From assembly GCF_001500125.1 (NCBI RefSeq), contig NZ_LQIV01000001.1:338624-402623 (forward strand): a DNA stretch of 64,000 nucleotides, in the 5' to 3' direction. The translations under genes and the position numbers were made by a program. The notes beneath the pieces were generated by a model that saw only the letters and a program-made list of their open reading frames with translations, searched no databases and was not told the origin of the DNA. Of the stretch, positions 8,228 to 17,977 are shown in pieces. Origin of the DNA: Mycobacterium sp. IS-1742 (lineage in GTDB: Bacteria; Actinomycetota; Actinomycetes; Mycobacteriales; Mycobacteriaceae). Position 1 is the first letter of the stretch; each line of letters begins with the position of its first letter.

Positions 8228-9043
8228 ATGACCGCCCTCCGTGACACCTCCTGGCCGCATGACGCGAGCTGGATCGCGCGCCTGCTCGAGTTCGACCGCG
8301 ACGGCGACACCTTCCTGGCACCGCAGGTCACCAGCGGTCCGGCACACCGGCTGTTCGGCGGTCTGATCGCGGCCCAGGCGCTGGGCGCCGCCGGCGCCAC
8401 GGTCGATCCCGACAAGCGGGCGCAGTCGCTGCACTGCTACTTCGTCCGCGGCGGCAAATACGGCATCAACGTCGAACTGCAGGTCGAGCGCACCCGCGAC
8501 GGCCGCTCGTTCGACACCCGCCGCGTCACCGCGGTCCAGGAGGGCAAAGTCATCCTCGAGATGATCGCGTCCTTCCACCGACCCGAGGACAGCGCCGACT
8601 GGCATCCGCCGCGGCAGGCGACCCTCCCGTTCGACGACGCCCGGCCCAAATCCCCCGATCTGGAGGCCGTGGACCGTTTCGAGGTCCGCGCGAATCCGAG
8701 CGACACCTCGCCCTTCGCGATCCCGCCGTTCTGGATCCGCTCCCTCGATCCGATCGAGGACGACCCGCTGATCCGCGCCTGCCTGCTGACCTACATGTCC
8801 GACCTCGGGCCGGTGCCCGCCGCCCGCCCGGCCGGCGCCCCCGACGAACCCGGCGCCGGGATGGCGGCTTCGCTGGACCACTCGGTGTGGTTCCACCGGC
8901 CGTTCGATCCGCACCGCTGGCACCGCTACGAGGTCAGCGGCGTCAACAACAGCGACGCCCGCGGCCTGGCCGTCGGTTCGCTGTACGACGACGACGGCGC
9001 GCTGATCGCCAGCACCACCCAGGAAGCCCTCTGGCGGTTCTGA
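8228..9043 (+). CDS. Acyl-CoA thioesterase II (TesB family)
   Basis: 271 residues with two tandem hotdog domains. The N-terminal half has the family HRLFGGLIAAQAL and LHCYFVRGG segments, and the C-terminal half has SLDHSVWFHRPF and ASTTQEALWR. It hydrolyses acyl-CoA to free fatty acid and CoA in the cytoplasm. The start is ATG 8228: TAAGCT (8215-8220) ends 7 nt before it, which fits a leaderless transcript. An apparent longer open frame upstream overlaps the TetR gene in another frame and is not real. Confidence 0.9.
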   Translation: MTALRDTSWPHDASWIARLLEFDRDGDTFLAPQVTSGPAHRLFGGLIAAQALGAAGATVDPDKRAQSLHCYFVRGGKYGINVELQVERTRDGRSFDTRRVTAVQEGKVILEMIASFHRPEDSADWHPPRQATLPFDDARPKSPDLEAVDRFEVRANPSDTSPFAIPPFWIRSLDPIEDDPLIRACLLTYMSDLGPVPAARPAGAPDEPGAGMAASLDHSVWFHRPFDPHRWHRYEVSGVNNSDARGLAVGSLYDDDGALIASTTQEALWRF

Positions 9044-9103
9044 CAGACCGATTGCCCCCGCGCGGAGCGATTGGAGAGACCAAGTAGCGGGTAGTTCCCC
9101 GGC

Positions 9104-10123
9104 GTGACTTTTGCGCCGATCATGGTTGAACCGACGTTGCCCGACGCCCGCGGCCCGCTCTCGCTGGCCGTGGTGAACACCCTCGCCGAGCGAGCCCCCC
9201 GCAACCACCTGGCCCGCATCGAGGCGTCGCTCGGCGACTCCGACCCCTACGGCATCGACCTGCAACTGGCGCTCTACGTCTGCTACGAACTGCACTACCG
9301 CGGCTTCGCGGGTGTCGACCCGCACTGGGAGTGGAACGCCGGGCTGCTGCACCTGCGCGGTCAGATGGAACAGTCGTTCCTGAGCGCGGTGCGTCGCGAC
9401 GTCGGGGAGATCGACGAGGACCAGACGGCCGCCGCCGAGATGGCCGCGCTCGCCGTCGAACCCGTCGACGGTGATGGCCCCTCGTACTTCCTGCGCGACA
9501 AGGGCACCTGGGAGCAGATGCGCGAGTACTTCGTGCACCGCTCGCTCTACCACCTCAAGGAGGGCGATCCCCACGCCTTCGCCATCCCCCGGCTGACCGG
9601 ACAGGCGAAGGCGTCGTTCGTCGCCGTCGAGTTCGACGAGTTCGGCGGCGGCCGCGGACCGCAACTGCACCAGCAGCTCTTCGCCGACCTGATGGTCGCC
9701 GCGGACCTGGACGCCACTTACCTCCGATACATCAACGACGTACCGGCCGAAGCGCTGGCCGCGGTCAACCTGATGTCGATGTTCGGCCTGCATCGGGCGC
9801 TGCGCGGAGCGGCGGTCGGCCACTTCGCCTCCACCGAGATCACCTCGTCGCCCGGGTCGCGCCGGCTGGTCGAGGCGCTCGAGCGGATGGGCGCACCGGA
9901 CACCTGCGCGGCGTTCTACCGCGAACACGTGGAAGCCGACGCCGTCCACGAACAGGTGGTGCGCACCGACGTGGTCGGAGACCTGGTGGCCAGGGAACCG
10001 CACCTCGACACCGACGTGGTGTTCGGCATCCGGGCGCATGCGCTCGTCGAGGACCGGCTGGCCGACCACTTGATGAGGTGCTGGACGGCCGGCGAGACGT
10101 CGCTACGCCGGCCGCTGGGCTGA
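9104..10123 (+). CDS. Iron-containing redox enzyme family protein (haem-oxygenase-like fold)
   Basis: 339 residues, almost entirely helical. Segments YELHYRGF, AVEFDEFGGG and YREHVEADAVHE place His, Glu and Asp where haem-oxygenase-like di-iron proteins have metal ligands (family known as Haem_oxygenas_2). The reaction is unknown. GTG 9104 is taken as start, and an ATG at 9122 is the alternative. The 3' end overlaps the convergent CDGSH gene by 21 bp. Together with the HemK2-like methyltransferase these form a recurring actinobacterial neighbourhood, in my recollection. Confidence 0.75.
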   Translation: MTFAPIMVEPTLPDARGPLSLAVVNTLAERAPRNHLARIEASLGDSDPYGIDLQLALYVCYELHYRGFAGVDPHWEWNAGLLHLRGQMEQSFLSAVRRDVGEIDEDQTAAAEMAALAVEPVDGDGPSYFLRDKGTWEQMREYFVHRSLYHLKEGDPHAFAIPRLTGQAKASFVAVEFDEFGGGRGPQLHQQLFADLMVAADLDATYLRYINDVPAEALAAVNLMSMFGLHRALRGAAVGHFASTEITSSPGSRRLVEALERMGAPDTCAAFYREHVEADAVHEQVVRTDVVGDLVAREPHLDTDVVFGIRAHALVEDRLADHLMRCWTAGETSLRRPLG

Positions 10124-10330
10124 CGACGCGGCCGCGTCGGCGTCGCCACGGCGGCGCCGACGGTGGCTGGTATCGCACAACGGGTAGTTCTTGCTGCGTT
10201 TGCAGGCGCAGATCGCCACCATGAACCGGTCGGACTCCACCACGCTGCCGTCGGGCATCTCGATGCGGACGGGCCCCTCGACCATGATGGGGCCGCCCTG
10301 CACCACCCGCACGGTGCGCGGTTCGGTCAT
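10103..10330 (-). CDS. CDGSH iron-sulfur domain protein
   Basis: 75 residues. Cys41-x-Cys43, Cys52-Asp-Thr-Ser-His56 in CACKRSKNYPLCDTSH is the 3Cys-1His [2Fe-2S] site of the CDGSH (mitoNEET-type) family. The tail is Arg- and Ala-rich. It overlaps the upstream methyltransferase gene by 4 bp (ATGA), so the two are translationally coupled, and it overlaps the convergent haem-oxygenase-like gene at its 3' end. Probably an electron-transfer or Fe-S donor protein; partner not known. Confidence 0.88.
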   Translation of the reverse strand: MTEPRTVRVVQGGPIMVEGPVRIEMPDGSVVESDRFMVAICACKRSKNYPLCDTSHRRRRRGDADAAASSAQRPA

Positions 10331-11022
10331 GGCTTGTCCGCCCGGATGACCAACAGCTCTTCTTCGCGTCGGCCGGGATCCAGACGCCCGGTTTCCTCGA
10401 GCCACTCGGCCCGCGCATTCAGCACGGGGCCGAACGGAATCCACTGCCAGGCAATCACTTCCGCGTCCAGCCCGGCACTCGACAGCGCCGCGAGCGTGGC
10501 CCGCGGATCGGCGAACTCGGACTGCACGAGCAGCAGGCTGCCCCCGGGCGCGAGGAGATCGGGCACCGCCTCGCACAGCGGATCGAGGATCATGCGCCCG
10601 TCGTAGCCGGCATCCCACGCACGGGCGGGACCGACGCTCGACGGCACGGGTTCCCGGTCGGCTTCGGGGGCGTGCGGGACGTACGGCGGGTTGCACGTCA
10701 CGAGGTCGAACGGGGTGAACTCCACTGCCCGAGCCCAGGACCCGAGATGGACGTCCACGTCGACCCCGGCGCTGAGGGCATTGCCGCGCGCGCAGCGCAC
10801 CGCGCGCGGGCAGATGTCGAAGGCGGTGACCGACGAGGCGCCCTGCAGGGCCGCGTTGACCGCGACCACCCCACTGCCCGTGCACAAGTCGACGGCGCGG
10901 CGACCGACGGCGAGACCGGTCTTCTCCATGATGTCGATCAGCAGTTGCGAATCTTCCTGCGGGGCGTACACGCCGTCCGCGGCGACCACGATGTCGCGCT
11001 CGTCGGTGTATGCAGTCGTCAC
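10327..11022 (-). CDS. HemK2/MTQ2-type protein methyltransferase
   Basis: 231 residues, class I SAM fold with motif I DLCTGSG (45-51) and the catalytic NPPY (111-114) of glutamine/adenine N-methyltransferases. It lacks the long N-terminal domain of PrmC, so it resembles the short HemK2/MTQ2 branch. The substrate is unproven, and a release factor is the obvious candidate. Start is ATG 11022. It is the first gene of a two-gene minus-strand operon with the CDGSH protein. Confidence 0.8.
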   Translation of the reverse strand: MTTAYTDERDIVVAADGVYAPQEDSQLLIDIMEKTGLAVGRRAVDLCTGSGVVAVNAALQGASSVTAFDICPRAVRCARGNALSAGVDVDVHLGSWARAVEFTPFDLVTCNPPYVPHAPEADREPVPSSVGPARAWDAGYDGRMILDPLCEAVPDLLAPGGSLLLVQSEFADPRATLAALSSAGLDAEVIAWQWIPFGPVLNARAEWLEETGRLDPGRREEELLVIRADKP

Positions 11023-11136
11023 ATCGGCCTCTCGACGTCAAGGGGTCATTAGCTGGGTTGATTAATGCCCTGTATCGCGGTTGTTAAACCCGCACACCCC
11101 GTTTGCGCTGCTGCTGAGGCGGGCACCCGAGCAGGC

Positions 11137-11790
11137 GTGAACGTCTCAGATCTCCTCGCACTTCCGGTCGAAGTCGGCGCCGCGGTGCGCCGGCGCCGGC
11201 TCTTCCACCCTGCCGGGGTGCTCGCCCGGGGCCGCATCGAGCGGGTCGCCCCGCCCGGTCAGGGGCTCCCGATCGAATCGGGCGACGTAATCGGTCGGGT
11301 GTCCAAGGCCGTCGGTCTGCCGGGTTCGGTCCCGGACATCGCCGGGCTGGCCTGGCGGATGACGAAGGACTCACGCCCGTGGGATGTCCTGCTGGCGACC
11401 ACTGCTGTGAACCGTTTTCTGTTGTTGCCCACCGCTTCCTGGGACAACACCACCTACTCGAGCCTGATGCCGCTGCGGTACGAGGGCGGTGTGTGGTGGG
11501 TGCGGGCGCATCTGTCGACGAAACTCGACCGGCCGGGGCTGTCGCTCGACACCATCACCGACCGACTCGCCCGCGGCGATCTCGAGTTCAGCATCGATCA
11601 AGCCGCGGGCACAGGCGAATTCGGTCCGCTGGCCCGGTTGACGCTGTCCGAGGTGATCCCGCCAGACAAGGACCTGTCGTTCGACCCGACCCTCAACAGC
11701 GCACCCGGGGTGTCGCTGGCACCGGGATGGCTGACCGACTTCCGGCGCGCGGCCTACCGCCGCAGCCGGGAAGGCCGCGACGCCGAGTGA
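11137..11790 (+). CDS. Conserved actinobacterial protein of unknown function
   Basis: 217 residues from GTG 11137. An open frame continues upstream to 11065, but the extra residues are Cys/Ala-rich and unlike the rest. The protein opens with an alternating charged and hydrophobic stretch (LLALPVEVGAAVRRRRLFHP), has no membrane segment or signal peptide, and contains SWDNTTYSSLMPLRYEGG and a C-terminal PGWLTDFRRAAYRRSR. I recall similar proteins labelled phosphodiesterase or catalase-like in mycobacterial annotations, but no motif here confirms either. Confidence 0.7.
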   Translation: MNVSDLLALPVEVGAAVRRRRLFHPAGVLARGRIERVAPPGQGLPIESGDVIGRVSKAVGLPGSVPDIAGLAWRMTKDSRPWDVLLATTAVNRFLLLPTASWDNTTYSSLMPLRYEGGVWWVRAHLSTKLDRPGLSLDTITDRLARGDLEFSIDQAAGTGEFGPLARLTLSEVIPPDKDLSFDPTLNSAPGVSLAPGWLTDFRRAAYRRSREGRDAE

Positions 11791-11793
11791 CGG

Positions 11794-11952
11794 TTACTCC
11801 GGTGACTCCTCGGTGTTCTCCGACGTGGTGATCTCCGGGGCCACCTCGCGCGAGGCCATCCCGCCCTCGCCACCCTGATCGGTCGGGCCGGGACGGCCGC
11901 CCTTGGGCTCGTCGGCGTGTTCCTCGTCGTAGATGCCTTCTCCACGGGGCAC
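11794..11952 (-). CDS. Small conserved acidic protein (52 aa)
   Basis: GTG at 11952 sits 8 nt after GAGGAGG, a near-ideal ribosome site. The product begins PRGEGIYDEEHADEP, is rich in Glu, Gly and Pro, and looks disordered. Third codon positions are nearly all G or C except near the stop (TAA). I recall short mycobacterial proteins with this PRGEGIYD start. The function is unknown. It converges with the gene ending at 11790, 3 bp away. Confidence 0.7.
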   Translation of the reverse strand: MPRGEGIYDEEHADEPKGGRPGPTDQGGEGGMASREVAPEITTSENTEESPE

Positions 11953-12021
11953 GGGCGCCCTCCTCTCGTCAGGGCGGGACTACCCGTCCGACGCGGCGCT
12001 CAACCACGGCCATACAGTGTG

Positions 12022-12035
12022 TTGACGAGTGTCAA
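12022..12035. promoter_or_regulatory. Inverted repeat TTGAC-gagt-GTCAA
   Basis: A perfect 5-bp inverted repeat in the 140-bp divergent region between the small minus-strand gene (start 11952) and the plus-strand gene at 12093. Each arm resembles a -35 element facing the opposite way, so it may be a promoter pair or a small operator. Confidence 0.3.
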
Positions 12036-12092
12036 GTGTTGTGACGTACCGAACCTTGACCAAGTGATTCCGCACACTCGAAAATCGACGCC

Positions 12093-12311
12093 GTGCCGTA
12101 CAAGAGTGAGCGCGAACTGATCGACGAGGTCAAGGACAGGCTGGTCGCGAAGTTCGCCGAGGTGCCCGAGGGCCGCATCGCGATCGCCGTCGAAGACGCC
12201 TACGCCGACTTCACCGACAGCCTCATCCGCGATTTCATCCCGCTCCTCGTGGAACGCCGGGCCTGCGACGAGTTGAGGCTGGACAACTCGTCCGAACTCG
12301 CCTACAGCTGA
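12093..12311 (+). CDS. Three-helix bundle dimerization domain protein
   Basis: 72 residues from GTG 12093. The sequence is helix-forming and acidic: a first helix around SERELIDEVKDRLVAKF, a second around AVEDAYADFTDSLIRDF and a third around PLLVERRACDELRL. It matches the mycobacterial family named for its three-helix dimerisation domain, where the first helix is followed by a short PEGRI-type turn. Role unknown. It converges on the F420 oxidoreductase gene with a 3-bp gap. Confidence 0.75.
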   Translation: MPYKSERELIDEVKDRLVAKFAEVPEGRIAIAVEDAYADFTDSLIRDFIPLLVERRACDELRLDNSSELAYS

Positions 12312-12314
12312 CGG

Positions 12315-13301
12315 TCAGGCCGCCGCGGAGCGCAGCTTCTCCAGCAGCGGGCCGGCCGCCTCGGCCAGGAACCGGTCCTGACCCTCGTCGCCCACCTGCA
12401 CCAGCGCGATGTCGGTGAACCCGGCCTCCCAGTACGCGCTCACGGATTCGACGATCGCGTCGAGGTCAGGGCCGCACGGGATCGACTCCGCGGTGTCGTC
12501 CGGGCGCACGAACTGCGTCGCGCCCGCGAACCCCGCCGTCGTGGGCAGATCGGCGTTGACGGCCCAGCCGCCGGCGAACCACCGGAACTGCTCGTGCGCC
12601 CGGGCGACCGCCGCATCCCGGTCGGGGTCCCAGCAGATCGGGATCTGACCGACCACCCGCACGTGCCCGGGCAGACCCGTCGCGCGCCGCGCGTCGTGCC
12701 ACGCGTCGACGAGGTCCTTGTTCGGCTCGACGGCGATGAGGTGGTCGGCGAGTTGGGCGAACGCCTCGACCGAACGCTCGCCGGAGACCGCGGCGGCGAT
12801 GCCGACCGGCGTCTCGGGCAGGTCCCACAGCCGGGCCGAGTCGATCTCGAAGTACTCCCCGCGCCAGTCGACCACCTCGCCGGTGAACAGTTCCCGGATG
12901 ATCTGGATGGCCTCGCGCAGCATGTCCTGGCGCCGGGCGACCGTGGGCCACCCCTTGCCGACGACGTGCTCGTTGAGGTTCTCGCCGGTACCGAGGCCGA
13001 GCGTGAAGCGGCCGTCGGCGAGGATCTGCAGCGTGGCGGCCTGCTGCGCGACGATCGCGGGGTGGTAGCGCATCGTCGGGCACGTCACGTAGGTGAACAG
13101 TTCGACGCGTTCGGTGACGTGCGCGACGGCGCCCAGCACGGTCCAGGCGTTCGGGGCGTGACCCTGCGCCGCGAGCCACGGGGAGTAGTGGTCACTGGAC
13201 ACCTCGAAGTCGAATCCGGCGTGCTCCGCGGCGGCGGCGTAGCGGACGAGCTCCTTGGGTCCGCTCTGCTCGGTCATCAGGGTGTAGCCAAAGCGCGTCA
13301 T
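12315..13301 (-). CDS. LLM-class F420-dependent oxidoreductase
   Basis: 328 residues from ATG 13301 (first residues TRFGYT). This is the luciferase-like TIM barrel of F420-dependent enzymes related to glucose-6-phosphate dehydrogenase Fgd, with SSDHYSPW near the N-terminus and RFTLGLGTGENLNEHV in the cofactor region. Coenzyme F420 use fits mycobacteria. The substrate cannot be read from sequence, as hundreds of paralogues differ only in the pocket. An upstream extension to 13352 lacks coding character. Confidence 0.87.
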   Translation of the reverse strand: MTRFGYTLMTEQSGPKELVRYAAAAEHAGFDFEVSSDHYSPWLAAQGHAPNAWTVLGAVAHVTERVELFTYVTCPTMRYHPAIVAQQAATLQILADGRFTLGLGTGENLNEHVVGKGWPTVARRQDMLREAIQIIRELFTGEVVDWRGEYFEIDSARLWDLPETPVGIAAAVSGERSVEAFAQLADHLIAVEPNKDLVDAWHDARRATGLPGHVRVVGQIPICWDPDRDAAVARAHEQFRWFAGGWAVNADLPTTAGFAGATQFVRPDDTAESIPCGPDLDAIVESVSAYWEAGFTDIALVQVGDEGQDRFLAEAAGPLLEKLRSAAA

Positions 13302-13379
13302 GGCGTCCGGGTAGCCCGTGGCGTGGGGGTGCAAACGACGGGCACTAAACACCCTGCGCGACTGCGCTTTACGCGCAGA

Positions 13380-13844
13380 CTACAGACGCGCCTTGACCGC
13401 CGCGGACAAGCGGGATCCGTCGGCCTTGCCGGCGGCGATCGCCGACGCGGCCTTCATGACCTGCCCCATCTGCTTCATCGTCGGGCGCTCACCGAGTTGT
13501 TCGGCGACCTGCGCCATCGCGGTGTCGACGACATCGGCCAGTTCGGCCTCCGTCAGCGGGGTCGGCAGGTACTCGTCGATGATGCGGGCCTCGGCGTGTT
13601 CGTTCGCGGCCAGTTCACCGCGCCCGTTCTGGGTGTAGACCTCGGCCGCCTCGCCCCGCTTGCGCGATTCGCGTGCGAGCACCTTGATCACGTCGTCGTC
13701 GCTCAGCTCCCGCGCCTCCTTGCCGGAGACCTCCTCGGTCTGAATCGCGGCGAGCAGCATCCGCAGCGTGGCCGTGCGGAGTTTGTCCTGTGTCTTCATC
13801 GCGGTCGTGAGGTCCGCACGCAGCCGAGCTTTGAGTTCCGCCAT
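13380..13844 (-). CDS. GatB/YqeY domain protein
   Basis: 154 residues, starting MAELKARLRADLTTAMK, with the two-domain YqeY layout: an N-terminal helical part with ATLRMLLAAIQ and KVLARESRKR, and a C-terminal tRNA-binding-like tail with PTMKQMGQVMKAA. YqeY resembles the tail of GatB of the tRNA-dependent amidotransferase but acts as a free protein of unclear role. The position corresponds to Rv3688c. Confidence 0.88.
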   Translation of the reverse strand: MAELKARLRADLTTAMKTQDKLRTATLRMLLAAIQTEEVSGKEARELSDDDVIKVLARESRKRGEAAEVYTQNGRGELAANEHAEARIIDEYLPTPLTEAELADVVDTAMAQVAEQLGERPTMKQMGQVMKAASAIAAGKADGSRLSAAVKARL

Positions 13845-13946
13845 GCCATCGAAACTACGCCGGTGCGGTCGGCGGCCAGGCCGGTCGTCGCCGCAAACAC
13901 GCGCGCCACGTTGTCAATTGGCGTGGTGATCGACAGGATGGTGGCC

Positions 13947-15200
13947 ATGAGCAACGACGCCGGTGGGCCCGGCCAGGTCGACCCGCCGCCGCCGGGACAG
14001 GGTCCTCCCGGTTACGCTCCACCGCCGTATGCACCGCAGGGCTACCCGCCCCCCGGCTATCAGCAGGGGTATCCGGCGCCCGGTCCCCAGCAGGGCTATC
14101 CCCCACCCGGCTACCAACACGGCTATCCGCCACCGGGTTATCAGCAGGGGTATCCGCCGCCCTATTACCAACAGGGCTACCCGTCACCGCCGGGTTACCC
14201 GCCGCCGCACGGCTACGGCCAGCCCGGGGTGCTCAAACCCGGTGTCATCCCGTTGCGCCCGCTCGGGTTGTCCGACATCTTCAACGGGGCGGTCAACTAC
14301 ATCCGGCGCAATCCCAAGGCCACACTGGGCCTAACCGCGATCGTGGTCGTCGCCGCCCAGCTCATCTCGCTCGTCCTGCAGATCCTGGGCCCGCTGATCG
14401 CCACCGGCGACCTCGACCCCACCCTCGGCGGCGAGCCCACCGCAGGCGACGTCGCCGTGCTGTCCGGGTCCTCGCTGGCCGGGTCGATCACCACCGCTCT
14501 GGCGTCGGTGGTGCTCAGCGGCATGCTGACGGTCATCGTGGGTCGCGCGGTGTTCGGGGCGGACATCAGCATCGGCGAAGCGTGGCAGCGGGTGAAGGGC
14601 AGGCTACTCGCGCTGCTCGGCTTCACCGCCCTTGAGGCGCTGGCGGTCGTGCTGCTCATCGTGGTCGTCGTGGTGGTGGTCATCGCAGCCGAGAGCATCG
14701 GCGGCGGTGTCGCCGCCTTCCTCGTCGGCGCCCCGCTGGTCATCGCCGCGTTCCTGCTGATCGTGTACGTCGCCACCTCGCTGGTGTTCACGCCGGCGCT
14801 GATCGTCCTGGAACGCCTCGGCATCGTCGCCGCGGCCCGGCGCTCGTTCGCGCTGGTGAGGAGGGACTTCTGGCGGGTGCTGGGCATCTGGATCCTGGCC
14901 GCGCTCGCAGCGGCCGTCATCGCGGGCGCCGTCGGGGTCCCGTTCAGCTTCGGTGGACAACTGCTCGCGGGGTCGGGGTCCGACGGTGGGGTGCTGGTGG
15001 GCCTCGTCCTGGTCGCGGTCGGCGCGGCGATCGGCCAGATCCTCACCGCCCCCTTCAGCGCGGGCGTCGTCGTCCTGCTCTACACCGACCGCAGGATCCG
15101 GTCCGAGGCCTTCGACCTGGTGCTGCACACCGGTGCGGCGGCGGGCCCGTACGTCCCCGCCGATTCCACCGACCACCTGTGGCTGACCCGCCGCCCGTGA
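13947..15200 (+). CDS. Proline-rich multi-pass membrane protein (glycerophosphoryl diester phosphodiesterase membrane domain type)
   Basis: 417 residues. ATG 13947 is preferred over ATG 13938 because AGGA lies about 8 nt upstream. Residues 1 to ~95 are a cytoplasmic Pro/Gly/Gln/Tyr tail of repeated QGYPPPGY-like units. The rest has about six hydrophobic segments with TLGLTAIVVVAAQLI first and a long run of Val and Ile near the middle. It is the first gene of a five-gene run to 19299 (Rv3689 to Rv3693 order). The function is unknown. The tail may bind partners. Confidence 0.85.
   Translation: MSNDAGGPGQVDPPPPGQGPPGYAPPPYAPQGYPPPGYQQGYPAPGPQQGYPPPGYQHGYPPPGYQQGYPPPYYQQGYPSPPGYPPPHGYGQPGVLKPGVIPLRPLGLSDIFNGAVNYIRRNPKATLGLTAIVVVAAQLISLVLQILGPLIATGDLDPTLGGEPTAGDVAVLSGSSLAGSITTALASVVLSGMLTVIVGRAVFGADISIGEAWQRVKGRLLALLGFTALEALAVVLLIVVVVVVVIAAESIGGGVAAFLVGAPLVIAAFLLIVYVATSLVFTPALIVLERLGIVAAARRSFALVRRDFWRVLGIWILAALAAAVIAGAVGVPFSFGGQLLAGSGSDGGVLVGLVLVAVGAAIGQILTAPFSAGVVVLLYTDRRIRSEAFDLVLHTGAAAGPYVPADSTDHLWLTRRP
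14040..14182 (+). repeat. Degenerate tandem repeats encoding Tyr-Gln-Gln-Gly-Tyr-Pro units
   Basis: Seven or so imperfect units of about 18-27 bp encode GYQQGYP or GYQHGYP blocks separated by Pro runs in the N-terminal tail of the membrane protein. Differences are mainly synonymous, so the protein repeat is under selection or young. A likely site of length variation between strains. Confidence 0.7.
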
Positions 15201-15201
15201 C

Positions 15202-15852
15202 GTGCCGACCGTAGACATCGACCGCGACGCCGCGCACGAGGCCGCCCAGCGTGAGCTCGACAAGCCGATCTATCCCCGGGCGTCGCTGACCGACCGGCTG
15301 TCCGAACTACTCAACGACCTCGTGTACCGCATCGCGCAGGGCGGAGCCGGGGTGCCCGGCGGATGGCTGACCATCACCGTGCTTCTCCTGCTGATCGCCG
15401 TCGCGGTGGTGGTGGCCGCGCGCATCGCCCGAAGGACCATGCGCACCGACCGGCGCGGCCCCTCCCTCTACGGCGGCCACGAACTGGGCGCCGCCGAACA
15501 CCGCATGACCGCCGAACAGCATGCCGCGGCGGGCCAGTGGGCGCTGGCGATCCGCCACCGGTTGAGGGCGATCGCCCGACAACTGGAGGAAAGCGGCGTG
15601 CTTCCCTCGGTTCCCGGCCGCACCGCCACGGAACTGGCCACCGACGCCGGCCTCGCGCTGCCTCGGCTGTCGGGCGAATTGCGCGACGCCGCAACGGCGT
15701 TCAACGACGTCACCTACGGCCACCGGCCCGGGACCGAAACCGCGTACCGCTCGGTGGCTACCCTCGACGATCACCTCCGCTCGGCCGGCGCGCACGCCGG
15801 CCCCAACGCCGGCACACCACGGGCCGAAACCGGTTGGGCGGAGGTGCGATGA
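15202..15852 (+). CDS. DUF4129 domain membrane protein
   Basis: 216 residues from GTG 15202, one base after the preceding stop. One transmembrane helix (about 55-75, LTITVLLLLIAVAVVVAA) separates a short N-terminal part from a cytoplasmic helical domain with AAAGQWALAIRHRLRAIAR, the DUF4129 core. Such proteins travel with DUF4350, MoxR and DUF58 genes in what looks like an envelope-linked chaperone system. Overlaps the next gene by 4 bp. Confidence 0.82.
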   Translation: MPTVDIDRDAAHEAAQRELDKPIYPRASLTDRLSELLNDLVYRIAQGGAGVPGGWLTITVLLLLIAVAVVVAARIARRTMRTDRRGPSLYGGHELGAAEHRMTAEQHAAAGQWALAIRHRLRAIARQLEESGVLPSVPGRTATELATDAGLALPRLSGELRDAATAFNDVTYGHRPGTETAYRSVATLDDHLRSAGAHAGPNAGTPRAETGWAEVR

Positions 15853-16987
15853 CGCATCCCGCCACGGCGATCGGGCCGACTGTCGGACAACGCTGGCGCA
15901 GCTCACGCTGGGTGCTGCTCGCACTCGTCGTCATCGTCGCGGTCGCGACCGTCGGCACCCTGCTGACCGCGTCGCGTCCCGGCGCGCCGATGGACCCGCA
16001 GTCGACCTCACCCGACGGGGTCCGGGCGCTGGTCACGCTGCTGCGAGACCGCGGCGTCGAGGTGGTGGAGGCGCGCAGCGTCACCGACGTCGAACGGGCG
16101 GCCCGCGAAGGCACACTGGTCGTGTTCGCCGAGACGCACCGTCTGACCGACGACGAGCACTTGCGGCGGCTGGCCGGCCTGCCGGGTGACCGGCTGCTGG
16201 TCGAACCCGTGTCCCGGGCGCGTGAAGCGCTCGCACCGGAGGTGCGCTCGGACGGGGTCAGTTCGTTCGCTCCCAGACCGGATTGCGATCTGCGCGAAGC
16301 GAACCGCGCGGGTGACGCGCAACTCGGACTGGCCGAGACCTACCGGGCGGCCGAGCAGCGGCCTGCGCTGACCCGGTGCTATGACGGTGCGCTGGTGCGC
16401 TACACCGACGCGGACCGCACGATCACGGTGGTGGGGGCGTCCGATTTCATGACGAACGCCGCACTGCTCGAACAGGGCAACGCCGCGCTCGCCATGAACC
16501 TGGCGGGCAGCGCGCCCCGCGTCATCTGGTTCGCCCCGCAGGAGCGGGAGGGCGCCGCCGGAACCGCAGGCCTGTCCGATCTCATCCCCGACCAGGTCAG
16601 CTGGATCGTTCTGCAGTTGTCGCTGGCGGTGGTCCTTCTCGCGATCTGGCAGGGCCGGAGATTGGGACCGCTTGTGGCCGAACAACTCCCGGTGGTCATC
16701 CGGGCGTCGGAGACCGTCGAGGGCCGCGGCAGGCTGTACCGGTCGCGGCGTGCCCGCGACCGCGCCGCCGACGCGCTGCGCAGCGCGACCCGCGCCCGTC
16801 TGCTGCCCCGGCTCGGCCTGCCCGCCCACGCACAGCCTCCGGCGGTCGTCCAGGCCGTCGCCCAGCGGACCGGCGCCGGCCCGCAGGGCGTCGCCCACGT
16901 GCTGTACGGCCCGGCCCCGGACACCGACGCCGACCTGGTCACCATCGCCCATCAACTCGACGACATCGAAAGGCAGGTCGCCCACTC

Positions 16988-16991
<4 letters not shown>
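15849..16991 (+). CDS. DUF4350 domain membrane protein
   Basis: 380 residues from ATG 15849 (ATGA overlap). A transmembrane helix at about 20-42 is followed by an extracytoplasmic domain that resembles a glutamine amidotransferase/ThuA-like fold (DUF4350; GVRALVTLLRDRGVEVVEA). A second hydrophobic helix at about 258-275 leads into a cytoplasmic C-terminal tail. It corresponds to Rv3691. It overlaps the MoxR gene start by 4 bp, so coupled translation is likely. Confidence 0.82.

Positions 16992-17976
<985 letters not shown>

Positions 17977-17977
<1 letters not shown>

Noticed and set aside
7700..10069. 789-codon minus-strand open frame
   Set aside because: Antisense to TetR, TesB and the haem-oxygenase-like genes, whose motifs are clear. 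Antisense frames stay open in high-GC DNA.
14040..14182. CRISPR-like repeat array
   Set aside because: Repeats are in-frame codons for a Tyr/Gln/Pro tail and lack constant-length spacers.
12594..15200. 868-codon plus frame apparently fusing a long N-terminus to the proline-rich membrane protein
   Set aside because: The first part is antisense to the F420 oxidoreductase and YqeY genes. The real gene starts near 13947.
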